A stretch of 64,000 nucleotides of DNA from Puia sp963703355 (GTDB lineage Bacteria > Bacteroidota > Bacteroidia > Chitinophagales > Chitinophagaceae), in NCBI GenBank assembly GCA_963703355.1, contig OY969813.1, positions 4,154,001 to 4,218,000 on the forward strand, read 5' to 3'. The notes below the pieces were generated by a model. The model worked only from the letters and a program-made list of their open reading frames with translations. It was not told the DNA's origin and ran no database searches. This document shows, piece after piece, positions 43,320 to 52,465 of this stretch; within the stretch, counting starts at the first letter, position 1, and every line of letters starts with the position of its first letter. The position numbers and the translations under genes were made by a program.

Positions 43320-44819
43320 TCACACATTCATTTTGTAATACACATCGTTCCACCTCAATTCATTCTTGAATTGATAAATATCAGTATTCTTCCCAACTAA
43401 TACAAACTCTATTCCCGCCATCATTGCAAAGTCTTCCAGGCATTCAGTACTCAGATTCTGACTATAACACGTATGATGCGCTCCACCTGCCAGAATCCAG
43501 GCTGTACAGGCAGTTTGAAAATCAGGTAATGGTTTCCAAAGTATTCGCGCAACGGGAAGGTAGGGAATGTCTTGCGGAGGACTTACCGCGACAACTGTAT
43601 TTACAATCATGCGAAACCGTTTACCCATATCGATGATAGACGCATTCAGTGCATTTCCTGCACTACCAGTAAATACGAGCCTTACAGGATCTTCTTTGCC
43701 ACCTATTCCCAATGGATGAACTTCACAGGAAGGTTTTTCTTTCGAAATAGAAGGACATATTTCCAGCATGTGTGCCCCCAATACCATTTCATTCCCGGGC
43801 TCCAGATGATAAGTGTAATCTTCCATAAAAGAATTTCCGCCTGGCAAGCCGGTTGCCATTATTTTCATGGCACGTACAAGAGCGGCAGTTTTCCAGTCCC
43901 CTTCACCTGCAAAACCGTATCCCGCCTGCATAAGCCTCTGCGCAGCAATTCCTGGAAGCTGTCTTATTCCATGCAGGTCCTCGAACGTATCAGTAAAACC
44001 CTTATAATTTCCGGCAATCAGCATTTTTTTTAAACCCAGTTCAATGCTCGCAGCGTCTTTTAAAGATTCATGTTTTATATTTCCCTTTTTCAGATCCTTT
44101 ACTACATGGTATCGTTTTTCATATTCTTCAACCAGCATTTCCACATCGTTATTAGAAATTGCGTCAATACAATCAACCAGATCCCCAATGCCCTGTGTAT
44201 TTACTGAATAGCCGAATTTAATTTCTGCTTCCACTTTATCACCTTCGGTAACGGCAACCTGTCTCATGTTGTCTCCAATTCTTAAAAATCTGGCACCCTG
44301 CCAGTCGTGCCATCCGGCCGCGGCTCTCGTCCACCATGCAAGCTGACCAATCAATTTCGGATCCTCCCAGTGACCTGTTATAACTTTGCGTTGTTTTCGC
44401 ATTCTTGTCATAATGAACCCGAATTCACGATCTCCGTGCGCAGACTGGTTCAGGTTCATAAAATCCATGTTAATAGACTCCCAGGGTATATCCCTGTTAA
44501 ATTGTGTATGTAAATGAAGAATTGGTTTACTCAATATCTTTAGTCCATTGATCCACATTTTAGCTGGAGAAAACGTATGCATCCAGGCTATAATTCCGAT
44601 ACAGGTTGCCTGATTATTTGCTTCTTTGCAGGCAGCAAATATTTCTTCGGGTGTTGTAACCACAGATTTGCAAACCACTTGAACAGGTATAATCGAATTT
44701 TTATCAAATGAGTCAGCAATAATTTTAGCATGTTGCTTTACGAGGTGCAGTGTTTCTGCACCGTATAAATGCTGGCTTCCTGTAATGAACCATACCTGGC
44801 ATTGTTTTAAATCTTGCAT
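43320..44819 (-). CDS. araA: L-arabinose isomerase
   Basis: 499 residues. WFITGSQHLYG, GIIAWMHTFSPAKMWINGL, GRDIPW-like NRDIPWESINMDFMNLNQSAHGDRE (read in parts) and the metal ligands around EGDWKTAA and MEDYTYHL are typical of AraA. It converts L-arabinose to L-ribulose with Mn2+ in the cytoplasm. It lies 12 bases after araD within the araR-B-D-A-transporter operon. Confidence 0.96.
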   Translation of the reverse strand: MQDLKQCQVWFITGSQHLYGAETLHLVKQHAKIIADSFDKNSIIPVQVVCKSVVTTPEEIFAACKEANNQATCIGIIAWMHTFSPAKMWINGLKILSKPILHLHTQFNRDIPWESINMDFMNLNQSAHGDREFGFIMTRMRKQRKVITGHWEDPKLIGQLAWWTRAAAGWHDWQGARFLRIGDNMRQVAVTEGDKVEAEIKFGYSVNTQGIGDLVDCIDAISNNDVEMLVEEYEKRYHVVKDLKKGNIKHESLKDAASIELGLKKMLIAGNYKGFTDTFEDLHGIRQLPGIAAQRLMQAGYGFAGEGDWKTAALVRAMKIMATGLPGGNSFMEDYTYHLEPGNEMVLGAHMLEICPSISKEKPSCEVHPLGIGGKEDPVRLVFTGSAGNALNASIIDMGKRFRMIVNTVVAVSPPQDIPYLPVARILWKPLPDFQTACTAWILAGGAHHTCYSQNLSTECLEDFAMMAGIEFVLVGKNTDIYQFKNELRWNDVYYKMNV

Positions 44820-44831
44820 GAGTTGTTGTTG

Positions 44832-45533
44832 TTATTGACCGTAGTATGCATCAGGTCCATGTTTTCTTTCAAAATGCTTTTGTATCAGAGTCTGTTTCAA
44901 CGTTGCTGCGGTCGGATTAATTTGTTCAGTCAGTAATGCCATATGCGCAATGAACTCGAGTAGCGCGCTGTTTCGAATGGCTTTTTCCGCATTTTTACCC
45001 CAGGTAAAAGGTGCGTGATGACTAATGAGAATCATTTCGACATCTTCGTGTGAAAGCTGCTTTTTATTCAGATAGTGTATGATTTGAAGACCGGTTTCTA
45101 ATTCATAATCTCCCTTAATTTTTTCGTCTTCCATAGGAGGCGCACAGGGAATCGGGCCCGTGAAATGGTCGGCATGCGTTGTCCCATAAATAGGTATTTC
45201 ACGACCCGACTGAGCCCATGCCGTCGCATATAAAGAGTGTGTGTGTACAATGGCGCCTATATTTTTCCACTCCCGATATAAGGCTGCATGTGTTCTCGTG
45301 TCAGTCGATGGCATTAGGGCTCCTTCAATTATTTTACCTTCAAAATCGACTACGACCATTTTTTCAGGCGACAGTTCGCCATAAGGAACACCGCTGGGTT
45401 TGATTGCGAAAACTCCTAACTCTTGATTGGAAACACTCGCATTACCGAAATTGAATAGAACGAGACCCAACGCGGGTAATTGTTTGTTTGCTGCACATGC
45501 TTCCTCTTTTATTTGCTGGTACCTGCTTATCAT
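44832..45533 (-). CDS. araD: L-ribulose-5-phosphate 4-epimerase
   Basis: 233 residues of the class II aldolase/epimerase fold. Zinc-binding histidines appear in VHTHSLYATAWAQ and in the later SHHAPFTWG. GNAS, KPSGVPY and the catalytic region TTHADHF are visible. It converts L-ribulose 5-phosphate to D-xylulose 5-phosphate, the exit to the pentose phosphate pathway. It starts two bases after the araB stop. Confidence 0.95.
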   Translation of the reverse strand: MISRYQQIKEEACAANKQLPALGLVLFNFGNASVSNQELGVFAIKPSGVPYGELSPEKMVVVDFEGKIIEGALMPSTDTRTHAALYREWKNIGAIVHTHSLYATAWAQSGREIPIYGTTHADHFTGPIPCAPPMEDEKIKGDYELETGLQIIHYLNKKQLSHEDVEMILISHHAPFTWGKNAEKAIRNSALLEFIAHMALLTEQINPTAATLKQTLIQKHFERKHGPDAYYGQ

Positions 45534-45534
45534 T

Positions 45535-47202
45535 TTATTTTAAGTTGTGTTCAATGAAATGACCGGTTTCCATATACCTGTGGTACTTATTCTGATAAAT
45601 GTTTCTTTTTGTTTTGTCAGGATGATATGTTCTTTCAAATCCTGATCCCATCGATTGCATTGCCTCTGTTACGTTTTTATGTATCCCTGCCGCAGTTGCA
45701 GCAAACATGGCAGCACCCAGTGCGCAGGTTTGTTCCGACCGGTGGATGCGAATGTCCATCTCCGTTATGTCGGCCATCAGCTGCATAATAAACGGCGATT
45801 TTTTGGCAACACCGCCTAAGCCAATAAGGCCCTTAATGGGGATGTCCTCTGAAATGAAACGATCTATAATGGCCTTGGCGCCAAAACAGGTGGATTCAGC
45901 CACCGCACGGAAAACCTCGGGAGCATCCGTCGCCAGATTAATCCCTGTAATGGCTCCTTTTAATTCCTGATTGGCATCAGGGGTCCGCCGGCCATTGAAC
46001 CAGTCAATTCCCAATGCTCCGTTTTCGTTAGCAACCAGTTTCTCCGCTTCTTTATTGAGCGACGGAAGTATTTCATCAATCATTTGTTGAATCAATGATT
46101 CGCTGAAATTATTGTTAATCGTGGTTTTTGCATAAAAACGAAGAGGCCAGCTTACAAGATTTTTAAACCAGGCATAGGCGTCCCCGAACGCTGATTGCCC
46201 GGCTTCCATGCCCACCATACCAGGAATAATAGAACCGCGTACCTGACCGCAAATACCTTTTACTATTTTGCCTTCCATGTCATTTTCAGATGCAACCAGC
46301 ATATCACAGGTGGAAGTTCCCATAACTTTGCTCAAATAATAAGGTTCTATTTGTCCGCCAACTGCACCCATATGTGCATCAAAGGCGCCGGTAGCCACTA
46401 CGACATCCCTGTTAAGTCCAAGTTTTGCTGCCCACGTATGACACAAGGTGCCGGCCGGCTGATCCGCTGTATATAAATTTGAGGGAAGTGTGTGCAAAAA
46501 TTTATTAAGTATCGGATCGAGAGAACTGAAAAATTCGTCTGGTGGGAATCCGTTAAAAGCCAGCGACCATAAGGCTTTGTGTCCGGCACTGCATACTCCA
46601 CGTTTCAATTTGTGTACGTCATTGCCGCCAGTCAGCACAAATGGTATCCAGTCGCAGTGTTCTACCCAGCTATAACAAGAGTTGCGTACATCCGCATCTG
46701 TACGAAGAATGTGTAGCAATTTTGCCCAAAACCATTCTGACGAATAAATGCCACCAACAAACTGAAGATAATTTACCGGAAATTTTTGTGCATGTTGATT
46801 GATCTCGGCTGCCTCCCTTATGGAACTGTGATCTTTCCACAACACAAACATGGCATTAGGATTTTCTGCAAATTCAGGAAGCATCGACAGCGGTACACCA
46901 TACCTGTCAACCGCGACGGGTGTGGATCCCGTAGTGTCAATGCCAATCCCTTTAATATGCATTCTTTGTTCGGGAGGGATTTTTTCAAGGCAATGCCGGA
47001 TTCCTTGTTCCAGTCCTTCAAGATAGTCGCGCGGATGTTGCCTGAATTGATTTTCGGAAGCATTCGTATACAGTCCCGATTTCCATCTCGGATATTCAAC
47101 CTGTGAAGAAGCCATCTCTTCCCCTGTAGAGGCATTCACCAGTATGGATCGCACGGAATCGGTGCCAAAATCAACTCCGATAACCAACGTTGTTTTATTC
47201 AT
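45535..47202 (-). CDS. araB: Ribulokinase
   Basis: 555 residues of the FGGY carbohydrate-kinase family. VIGVDFGTDSVRSILV is the N-terminal phosphate loop, and GTSTCDM and the C-terminal GGVAKKSPFIMQLMADI are family motifs. It phosphorylates L-ribulose. It lies directly downstream of the AraR-type regulator gene, with a separate promoter and palindrome in the 77-base gap. Confidence 0.95.
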   Translation of the reverse strand: MNKTTLVIGVDFGTDSVRSILVNASTGEEMASSQVEYPRWKSGLYTNASENQFRQHPRDYLEGLEQGIRHCLEKIPPEQRMHIKGIGIDTTGSTPVAVDRYGVPLSMLPEFAENPNAMFVLWKDHSSIREAAEINQHAQKFPVNYLQFVGGIYSSEWFWAKLLHILRTDADVRNSCYSWVEHCDWIPFVLTGGNDVHKLKRGVCSAGHKALWSLAFNGFPPDEFFSSLDPILNKFLHTLPSNLYTADQPAGTLCHTWAAKLGLNRDVVVATGAFDAHMGAVGGQIEPYYLSKVMGTSTCDMLVASENDMEGKIVKGICGQVRGSIIPGMVGMEAGQSAFGDAYAWFKNLVSWPLRFYAKTTINNNFSESLIQQMIDEILPSLNKEAEKLVANENGALGIDWFNGRRTPDANQELKGAITGINLATDAPEVFRAVAESTCFGAKAIIDRFISEDIPIKGLIGLGGVAKKSPFIMQLMADITEMDIRIHRSEQTCALGAAMFAATAAGIHKNVTEAMQSMGSGFERTYHPDKTKRNIYQNKYHRYMETGHFIEHNLK

Positions 47203-47222
47203 ATGGAAGCCCGGCCGAATTC

Positions 47223-47258
47223 ATGTCAAATTAACATTTATTCCTTAACTCTCAAAAA
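47223..47258 (-). promoter_or_regulatory. araB promoter with candidate AraR operator
   Basis: On the minus strand a TTTTTG -33 box (47253-47258) is followed after 18 bases by TTAATTTG (47227-47234), one base from TAnnTTTG. The -7 box sits inside a 15-bp near-palindrome, ATGTCAAATTAACAT (47223-47237; arms match in six of seven positions). That is the placement expected for a repressor operator. Confidence 0.55.
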
Positions 47259-47279
47259 GAAGGATTCTGGGAGTATACA

Positions 47280-47987
47280 TCAAAAGTCAAATCGATCCGG
47301 ATTGGGAATAAAATTCATAAAAGATCTGAATCCTGCTTTATATTTTTTCCTGTTGAGTTTGAAGTAAAAGGCACCTTTTTTTGAACCGGATTTATCTTTA
47401 TCCGTGCGTTTTATCAGAAGATCTGTAGACAGCAGTTTGCGACTGAAATTCCTATTGTCAAAACTGGTTTCATACACCCCCTCGTAAAGACTTTGCAACT
47501 GGGGGATGGTAAATTTCTCCGGAAGCAACTCAAAAAGTATTGGGTGAGACGCAGCCTGATAGCGGAGTTCCCGCTGTGCCATTTTTAACATGGTATCGTG
47601 GTCAAAAATCAAAAGAGGTGTTTTACCAATTGGAAACCATTCGGCATGATAGTCTTTGATAATTTGTTTTTCGTATTGGTGAATGTCGATAAGCGCCGTA
47701 AAGGCTGTTGAAATGGTTCGTTCTACCGGATCCCGTTCGGGTTCACTGAATGTCTGCAGCTGATGCATATACAAACCTTCTATTCCGGTAAATTTTTTTA
47801 AAACCCTGATGGCTGCCTGCTCTAGGCTTTCTGATTTTGCGACGAAATTTCCGATCAGGCTCCATTTGTTTTTTTCAGGTTCTATGACCCGTTTCATCAG
47901 TAATACTTTCAGACTTTCACCATCAAATCCAAATATGATGCAATCTACGGCTGCAAGGATTCTCGTCTGGCCAGCATAATTGGGCAT
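47280..47987 (-). CDS. araR: Nudix-family transcriptional regulator AraR
   Basis: 235 residues. The N-terminal Nudix fold (VDCIIFGFDGESLKVLLMKR) is followed by a winged-helix C-terminal domain (FTIPQLQSLYEGVYETSFDNRNFSRKLL). The Nudix box is degenerate: at the three glutamate positions of RExxEE it has V62, K65 and F66, so it cannot hydrolyse nucleotides. This matches the arabinose-binding Nudix regulators known from Bacteroidota. It is the first gene of the operon and probably represses araBDA and the transporter until arabinose binds. Confidence 0.88.
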   Translation of the reverse strand: MPNYAGQTRILAAVDCIIFGFDGESLKVLLMKRVIEPEKNKWSLIGNFVAKSESLEQAAIRVLKKFTGIEGLYMHQLQTFSEPERDPVERTISTAFTALIDIHQYEKQIIKDYHAEWFPIGKTPLLIFDHDTMLKMAQRELRYQAASHPILFELLPEKFTIPQLQSLYEGVYETSFDNRNFSRKLLSTDLLIKRTDKDKSGSKKGAFYFKLNRKKYKAGFRSFMNFIPNPDRFDF

Positions 47988-48087
47988 GGTAAATGGAAAA
48001 ATTCTATAGTGAATATAGTTATAGTTCCTAATAATGTGAATGCATCTCTCTCCAGAATAGTACGAATTTCTTTTGAATCAGGCTATA

Positions 48088-48095
48088 TATCTTTG
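48088..48095 (+). promoter_or_regulatory. -7 element of parC very close to the start codon
   Basis: TATCTTTG, an exact TAnnTTTG, ends only eight bases before the ATG at 48104. If it is used, the transcript starts at or within a few bases of the start codon. A TTTTG at 48071-48075 is too close (12 bases) to be a standard -33 box. Confidence 0.5.
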
Positions 48096-48103
48096 CAGCT
48101 ATC

Positions 48104-50602
48104 ATGACGAACAAAGATTTTTTACTGAATGAAACCGGGATAACAAACCAATATAAGAACTGGTTCCTGGATTATGCATCCTATGTTATTTTGGAAAGAG
48201 CTGTTCCGGCTCTGCAGGACGGGCTGAAGCCTGTTCAACGTCGTATTCTTCATGCCATGAAAGAAATGGATGATGGGCGTTATAATAAAGTGGCGAATAT
48301 TATTGGTCAGTCGATGCAGTACCACCCTCACGGTGATGTATCTATTGGCGAAGCACTTGTAAACCTGGGACAAAAAGATTTGCTGATTGAGACGCAGGGA
48401 AACTGGGGAGATGTGCGTACCGGTGACGACGCGGCAGCTGCGAGGTATATAGAAGCAAGGTTAAGCAAGTTTGCATTGGAGGTGGCTTTTAATCCGAAAA
48501 CCACAGATTGGCAGTTAAGCTATGATGGCAGAAAAAATGAACCCATTACGTTGCCGATGAAATTTCCCCTGTTGCTTGCACAGGGCGCGGAGGGTATCGC
48601 AGTGGGACTTGCCACCAAAATCCTTCCACATAATTTTTGCGAAATATGCCAGGCAGCTGTAAAATATCTCAGGGGTAAGAAATTTGAATTGTATCCGGAC
48701 TTCCAGACAGGCGGCATGATTGATACAATAAATTATAATGAAGGCAAAAGAGGATCGCGCGTGAGGGTAAGATCACATATTGAGGAGATTGATAAAAAAA
48801 CCCTGATGATACGTGATGTTCCCTATGGCATAACAACGAGTCAACTGATTGATTCAATTATTAAAGCCAACGACCAGGGAAAAATCAGAATTCGTAAAGT
48901 AACGGACAATACGGCGGCAGAAGTAGAAGTGCAGGTGGATCTGGCTCCGGGGATTTCTCCCGATATAACGATTGACGCGTTATATGCATTTACCGATTGC
49001 GAGATCAGTATTTCACCAAGCGCATGCGTGATAAATAATCAGAGGCCTGAATTTCCTTCGATGTCGGAACTGCTTAAATCTTCAGTAGATCTGACCAAGG
49101 ATTTGTTGAAGAAAGAGCTCGAAATTAAATTGAATGAACTGCAGGAGAAATGGCATTTTACCTCGCTTGAAAAAATCTTCTTCGAAGAAAAGATTTATAA
49201 AGAACTGGAAAAGAAACATGAGAACTGGGAAAAAGTATTAACGGCCATTGCGAAAGCATTCGAGCCTTTCCGTAAACAACTTAAAAAGAATATTAGTAGA
49301 GAAGATGTAGTTAAATTAACTGAAAAACCAGTCCGGAGAATCTATAAACTGGATATTGAAGAACTCAATGCACAAATCAAATCACTGGAAGCAGAAATTA
49401 AACAGGTGAAATTCGATTTGAATAACCTTATAGATTTTGCTGTTCATTACTATGAAGAACTGTTGAGGAAATATGGAAAAGGAAGAGAAAGAAAAACAGA
49501 GATTCGTCTCTTTGAAGCAATACAGGCGAAACAGGTGGCGATTGCCAATACAAAGATCTATGTAAACCGATCTGAAGGATTTATCGGCACGGGATTAAAA
49601 AAAGATGAATTTGTTACAGAGGCCTCGGACCTGGATGATATCATTGCTTTTACCCGGGGTGGGACTATGAAGATTGTAAAAGTAGCCGAGAAAACCTTCA
49701 TAGGCAAAGACATCATACATGTGGGGATTTTTCAGAAAAACGATGAAAGAACTACCTACAACATGATTTATGTGGATGGTAAAACAGGCATGAGCTACGC
49801 AAAACGATTCAATGTGACCGGTGTAACGAGGGAAAAAGAATATGATCTTACTAAATCTGAAAAACCCAGGGTGCATTATTTTTCTACGAATCCTAACGGA
49901 GAAGCCGAATTGGTTCGCATTATATTAAACCCCGGTTGTTCAGCAAGGCACAAGGAATTTGATTTTGATTTTCAAACACTGGAAATCAAAGCGAGGGCAT
50001 CTTTGGGAAATCAGGTAACGAAATATCCCATAAAGTCAGTGAAATTTAAACAGGCAGGTAAAGCCACCCTGGACGCGAGAAACCTTTGGTTTGACGATAC
50101 CTTTGGCAGACTCCATGTTGAAGAGAAGGGTAGTTTCCTTGGCAAATTTGGTCCTGAAGACAGGTTGCTGGTAATTTATAACGACGGAAATTATGAAATA
50201 ACAGATCAGGAACTGACACAACGGTTTGACGCAGATAAAATGCTGCTGATAGAGAAATTTGATCCTGAAAAAATTGTTACTGCCATTTATCTCGACAGCG
50301 AAAAAGCTCAGTTCAGCATCAAACGATTTAAAATAGAAACGAATACACTTCATAATAAATTTCTTTTTATAAAGGAAGGAGAGGGCAACAGACTGGAAGC
50401 AGTGAGTACGGACGAAGAACCCGTCTTAATAATGCAATCCGGTCGCGGCGCCCAGATTCGCAAGGCCAAAATCAAAACAACTAAGGCAGTTGAAGTAATG
50501 GGATGGAAGGCCGTAGGGGCGAAACTCACTGAATATGCAAAAAGTGTAACGATGGAATGGGAGCAAAAGAAAAAATCAGGACAGCCGGAATTGTTTGATT
50601 GA
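48104..50602 (+). CDS. parC: DNA topoisomerase IV subunit A
   Basis: 832 residues of the type IIA topoisomerase A subunit. The winged-helix/tower region includes DGLKPVQRRILHAM, VGQSMQYHPHGD-like IIGQSMQYHPHGD and the catalytic Tyr115 in AAARYIEARLS. A coiled-coil arm (IKSLEAEIKQVKFDLNNL) and a C-terminal beta-propeller follow. There is no GyrA box (QRRGGKG type), which argues for ParC rather than GyrA. It decatenates daughter chromosomes with ParE, which is not in this window. It is divergent from the arabinose operon. Confidence 0.93.
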   Translation: MTNKDFLLNETGITNQYKNWFLDYASYVILERAVPALQDGLKPVQRRILHAMKEMDDGRYNKVANIIGQSMQYHPHGDVSIGEALVNLGQKDLLIETQGNWGDVRTGDDAAAARYIEARLSKFALEVAFNPKTTDWQLSYDGRKNEPITLPMKFPLLLAQGAEGIAVGLATKILPHNFCEICQAAVKYLRGKKFELYPDFQTGGMIDTINYNEGKRGSRVRVRSHIEEIDKKTLMIRDVPYGITTSQLIDSIIKANDQGKIRIRKVTDNTAAEVEVQVDLAPGISPDITIDALYAFTDCEISISPSACVINNQRPEFPSMSELLKSSVDLTKDLLKKELEIKLNELQEKWHFTSLEKIFFEEKIYKELEKKHENWEKVLTAIAKAFEPFRKQLKKNISREDVVKLTEKPVRRIYKLDIEELNAQIKSLEAEIKQVKFDLNNLIDFAVHYYEELLRKYGKGRERKTEIRLFEAIQAKQVAIANTKIYVNRSEGFIGTGLKKDEFVTEASDLDDIIAFTRGGTMKIVKVAEKTFIGKDIIHVGIFQKNDERTTYNMIYVDGKTGMSYAKRFNVTGVTREKEYDLTKSEKPRVHYFSTNPNGEAELVRIILNPGCSARHKEFDFDFQTLEIKARASLGNQVTKYPIKSVKFKQAGKATLDARNLWFDDTFGRLHVEEKGSFLGKFGPEDRLLVIYNDGNYEITDQELTQRFDADKMLLIEKFDPEKIVTAIYLDSEKAQFSIKRFKIETNTLHNKFLFIKEGEGNRLEAVSTDEEPVLIMQSGRGAQIRKAKIKTTKAVEVMGWKAVGAKLTEYAKSVTMEWEQKKKSGQPELFD

Positions 50603-50632
50603 TATGATGAGGCGCTTATAAATCTGTTTTTA

Positions 50633-50968
50633 ATGAAAAAATATTGTCTTGCCTGCGATCTGAAAGATGACGAAGGCCTGATCAGGTCCTATGATGAATA
50701 TCATACAAAAGTATGGCCTGAAATAAAAGACAGTCTGAAAGCATCTGGCATTCACCTGATGGAAATATACAGAACGGGTAATCGTCTGTTTATGATCATA
50801 CATGTGACTCCTGAATTTAGCTTTGAGAAAAAAGAAGCAATGGATCATGCAAATCCGATCGTTCAAAAATGGGAGACCCTGATGTCTGAATTTCAACAAC
50901 AAATTCCATGGGCCAGACAAGGAGTAAAATGGGTACAGATGGACAGAGTATTTAATTTTGAAATCTGA
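50633..50968 (+). CDS. L-rhamnose/L-fucose mutarotase family protein
   Basis: 111 residues of the RhaM-type mutarotase fold (ferredoxin-like). EYHTKVWPEI, GIHLMEIYRTGNRLFMII and the C-terminal VKWVQMDRVFNFE are family features, including the His and Tyr/Trp residues of the active pocket. It interconverts anomers of a 6-deoxy or related L-sugar. It leads a cluster with a lactonase, an SDR, a Zn-dehydrogenase and UxaB, so its sugar is more likely L-fucose or L-galactose than rhamnose. Confidence 0.8.
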   Translation: MKKYCLACDLKDDEGLIRSYDEYHTKVWPEIKDSLKASGIHLMEIYRTGNRLFMIIHVTPEFSFEKKEAMDHANPIVQKWETLMSEFQQQIPWARQGVKWVQMDRVFNFEI

Positions 50969-50972
50969 GCCC

Positions 50973-51827
50973 GTGACCGAACCACACCTGCATAATGTAA
51001 CGGTTGATGCACATCAGCATTTCTGGAAATTTGATCCAAATCGCGACAGATGGATTACCGAAGAAATGCAGATCTTGCGAAAGGACTATTTGCCAGACGA
51101 ACTCGGTAAAGAATTTAAGCGACATCGAATTCATGGTTCTGTGGTCGTACAGGCAAATTCGTCAATGGAAGAAAACAGGTTTCTTCTTGAGCTCGCTGAC
51201 TTACATGCTTTCATTTTTGGAGTAGTCGGGTGGGTTGATCTGACCTCTGTAGATCTGGAAGAACAATTGAAATACTATAGTCAGTTTCCTGTAGTTAAGG
51301 GTTTCCGGCATTTATTGCAGGGAGTGCATCAGCGGGATATGATGTTGAATTACGAATTCCAAAGGGGTATCGGTTTGTTAAACAGCTATGGATTTAGTTT
51401 TGATCTGCTAATACTTGCTGATCAACTTCGTTATGCCGAGAAGCTCGTAGCTGCGTTCCCGGAACAACGATTTGTAATTGATCACCTCGCAAAACCTGAA
51501 ATAAAAAACGGTATCAGTTCCGTGTGGCGGGCTGCAATGAAAAAATTTGCACCATATAAGAATGTCTATTGTAAAATTTCCGGAATGGTGACGGAAGCAG
51601 ATCTTGAATTTTGGAAAATAGAAGATTTTCATCCTTACATCGACACGGTGCTGGAGGTGTTTGGAACAAAACGTGTGATGTTCGGATCCGACTGGCCTGT
51701 ATGCCTTCAAGGAGGCACATACGGTGAAGTGAAAGAAATAACCGATAACTATTTTAATTCTTTTTCTTTGAGTGAACAGGCCAACTTCTTCGGAAATAAT
51801 GCTATTGATTTTTACCGGCTGAATTAA
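50973..51827 (+). CDS. Amidohydrolase-superfamily sugar lactonase (COG3618 type)
   Basis: About 284 residues. No ATG is available near the N-terminus. I place the start at GTG 50973, four bases after the mutarotase stop, because the family starts close to VDAHQHFW. A TTG at 50958 would overlap the upstream gene. Motifs are DAHQHFWKFDPN (metal-binding), KGFRHLLQG, VIDHLAKPE, CKISGMVTEA and FGSDWPVC. COG3618 members hydrolyse L-fucono-, L-rhamnono- or L-galactono-lactones. The Zn-dehydrogenase and UxaB next to it favour L-galactono- or L-fucono-1,5-lactone. Confidence 0.82.
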   Translation: MTEPHLHNVTVDAHQHFWKFDPNRDRWITEEMQILRKDYLPDELGKEFKRHRIHGSVVVQANSSMEENRFLLELADLHAFIFGVVGWVDLTSVDLEEQLKYYSQFPVVKGFRHLLQGVHQRDMMLNYEFQRGIGLLNSYGFSFDLLILADQLRYAEKLVAAFPEQRFVIDHLAKPEIKNGISSVWRAAMKKFAPYKNVYCKISGMVTEADLEFWKIEDFHPYIDTVLEVFGTKRVMFGSDWPVCLQGGTYGEVKEITDNYFNSFSLSEQANFFGNNAIDFYRLN

Positions 51828-51836
51828 ATTGTATGC

Positions 51837-52457
51837 ATGGATCTCGGGTTAAGAAATAAACTGATTGTTTTGGCATTAAGCGGAAGAAGTGCGGTATCAA
51901 CACTCCTGCAGGTTTTAAACGAAGAGGGTGCTGTTGTTGTGGTTGTGGGTAGCACGATGCGTCCCGGACAAACAAACAATTATTTTATTGAAACAGATCT
52001 GAATGATCCGGCATCTTGTGAGAAAACAATTGAAATCATCTTTAAAAAATATGGACGAATCGAAGGATTGATTAATTATACCGGGTTGGATGATGTATCA
52101 ACACAGGAAGCGAGCAAAGAGCCGAATTTTTCAACTTCTCTGCAAAAAGAACTTTCTAAGGTTTTTCTTATTACTCATTATGCATTACCTTATTTAAAAT
52201 TGTCCAAAGTTGCGATTATCAATGTCCGTTGCCTGCCAAATGGATCGGAACGAAATAGGCAGATCCGGGACGCAGTGAGTGGAGGTATTGATGCTTTAAC
52301 AAGGGAATGGGCTGTTGAACTTTTAACATATCAAATCCGTGTTAATTCACTAATTAAGCAAGTTGACACTGCAGAAGTTGGAGAGGCAACCGCATTCCTG
52401 ATGTCGGAAAAATCCAGTCACACAACGGGTCAGCTGATTCACATTGGTATAGAATAA
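51837..52457 (+). CDS. Degenerate short-chain dehydrogenase/reductase
   Basis: 206 residues, about 50 shorter than usual SDRs. The C-terminal half is clearly SDR (GGIDALTREWAVELLTYQIRVNSLI, SSHTTGQLIHIG). The cofactor loop TGxxxGxG is replaced by ALSGRSAV (residues 13-20), and the catalytic YxxxK positions read R144 and S148. The loop between LIKQ and AEVGEATAF is also shortened. It is therefore unlikely to be an active dehydrogenase. The frame is intact and it lies tightly between the lactonase and Zn-dehydrogenase genes, so it may be a pseudoenzyme or a gene decaying without frameshifts. Confidence 0.75.
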   Translation: MDLGLRNKLIVLALSGRSAVSTLLQVLNEEGAVVVVVGSTMRPGQTNNYFIETDLNDPASCEKTIEIIFKKYGRIEGLINYTGLDDVSTQEASKEPNFSTSLQKELSKVFLITHYALPYLKLSKVAIINVRCLPNGSERNRQIRDAVSGGIDALTREWAVELLTYQIRVNSLIKQVDTAEVGEATAFLMSEKSSHTTGQLIHIGIE

Positions 52458-52465
52458 ATCATCAG

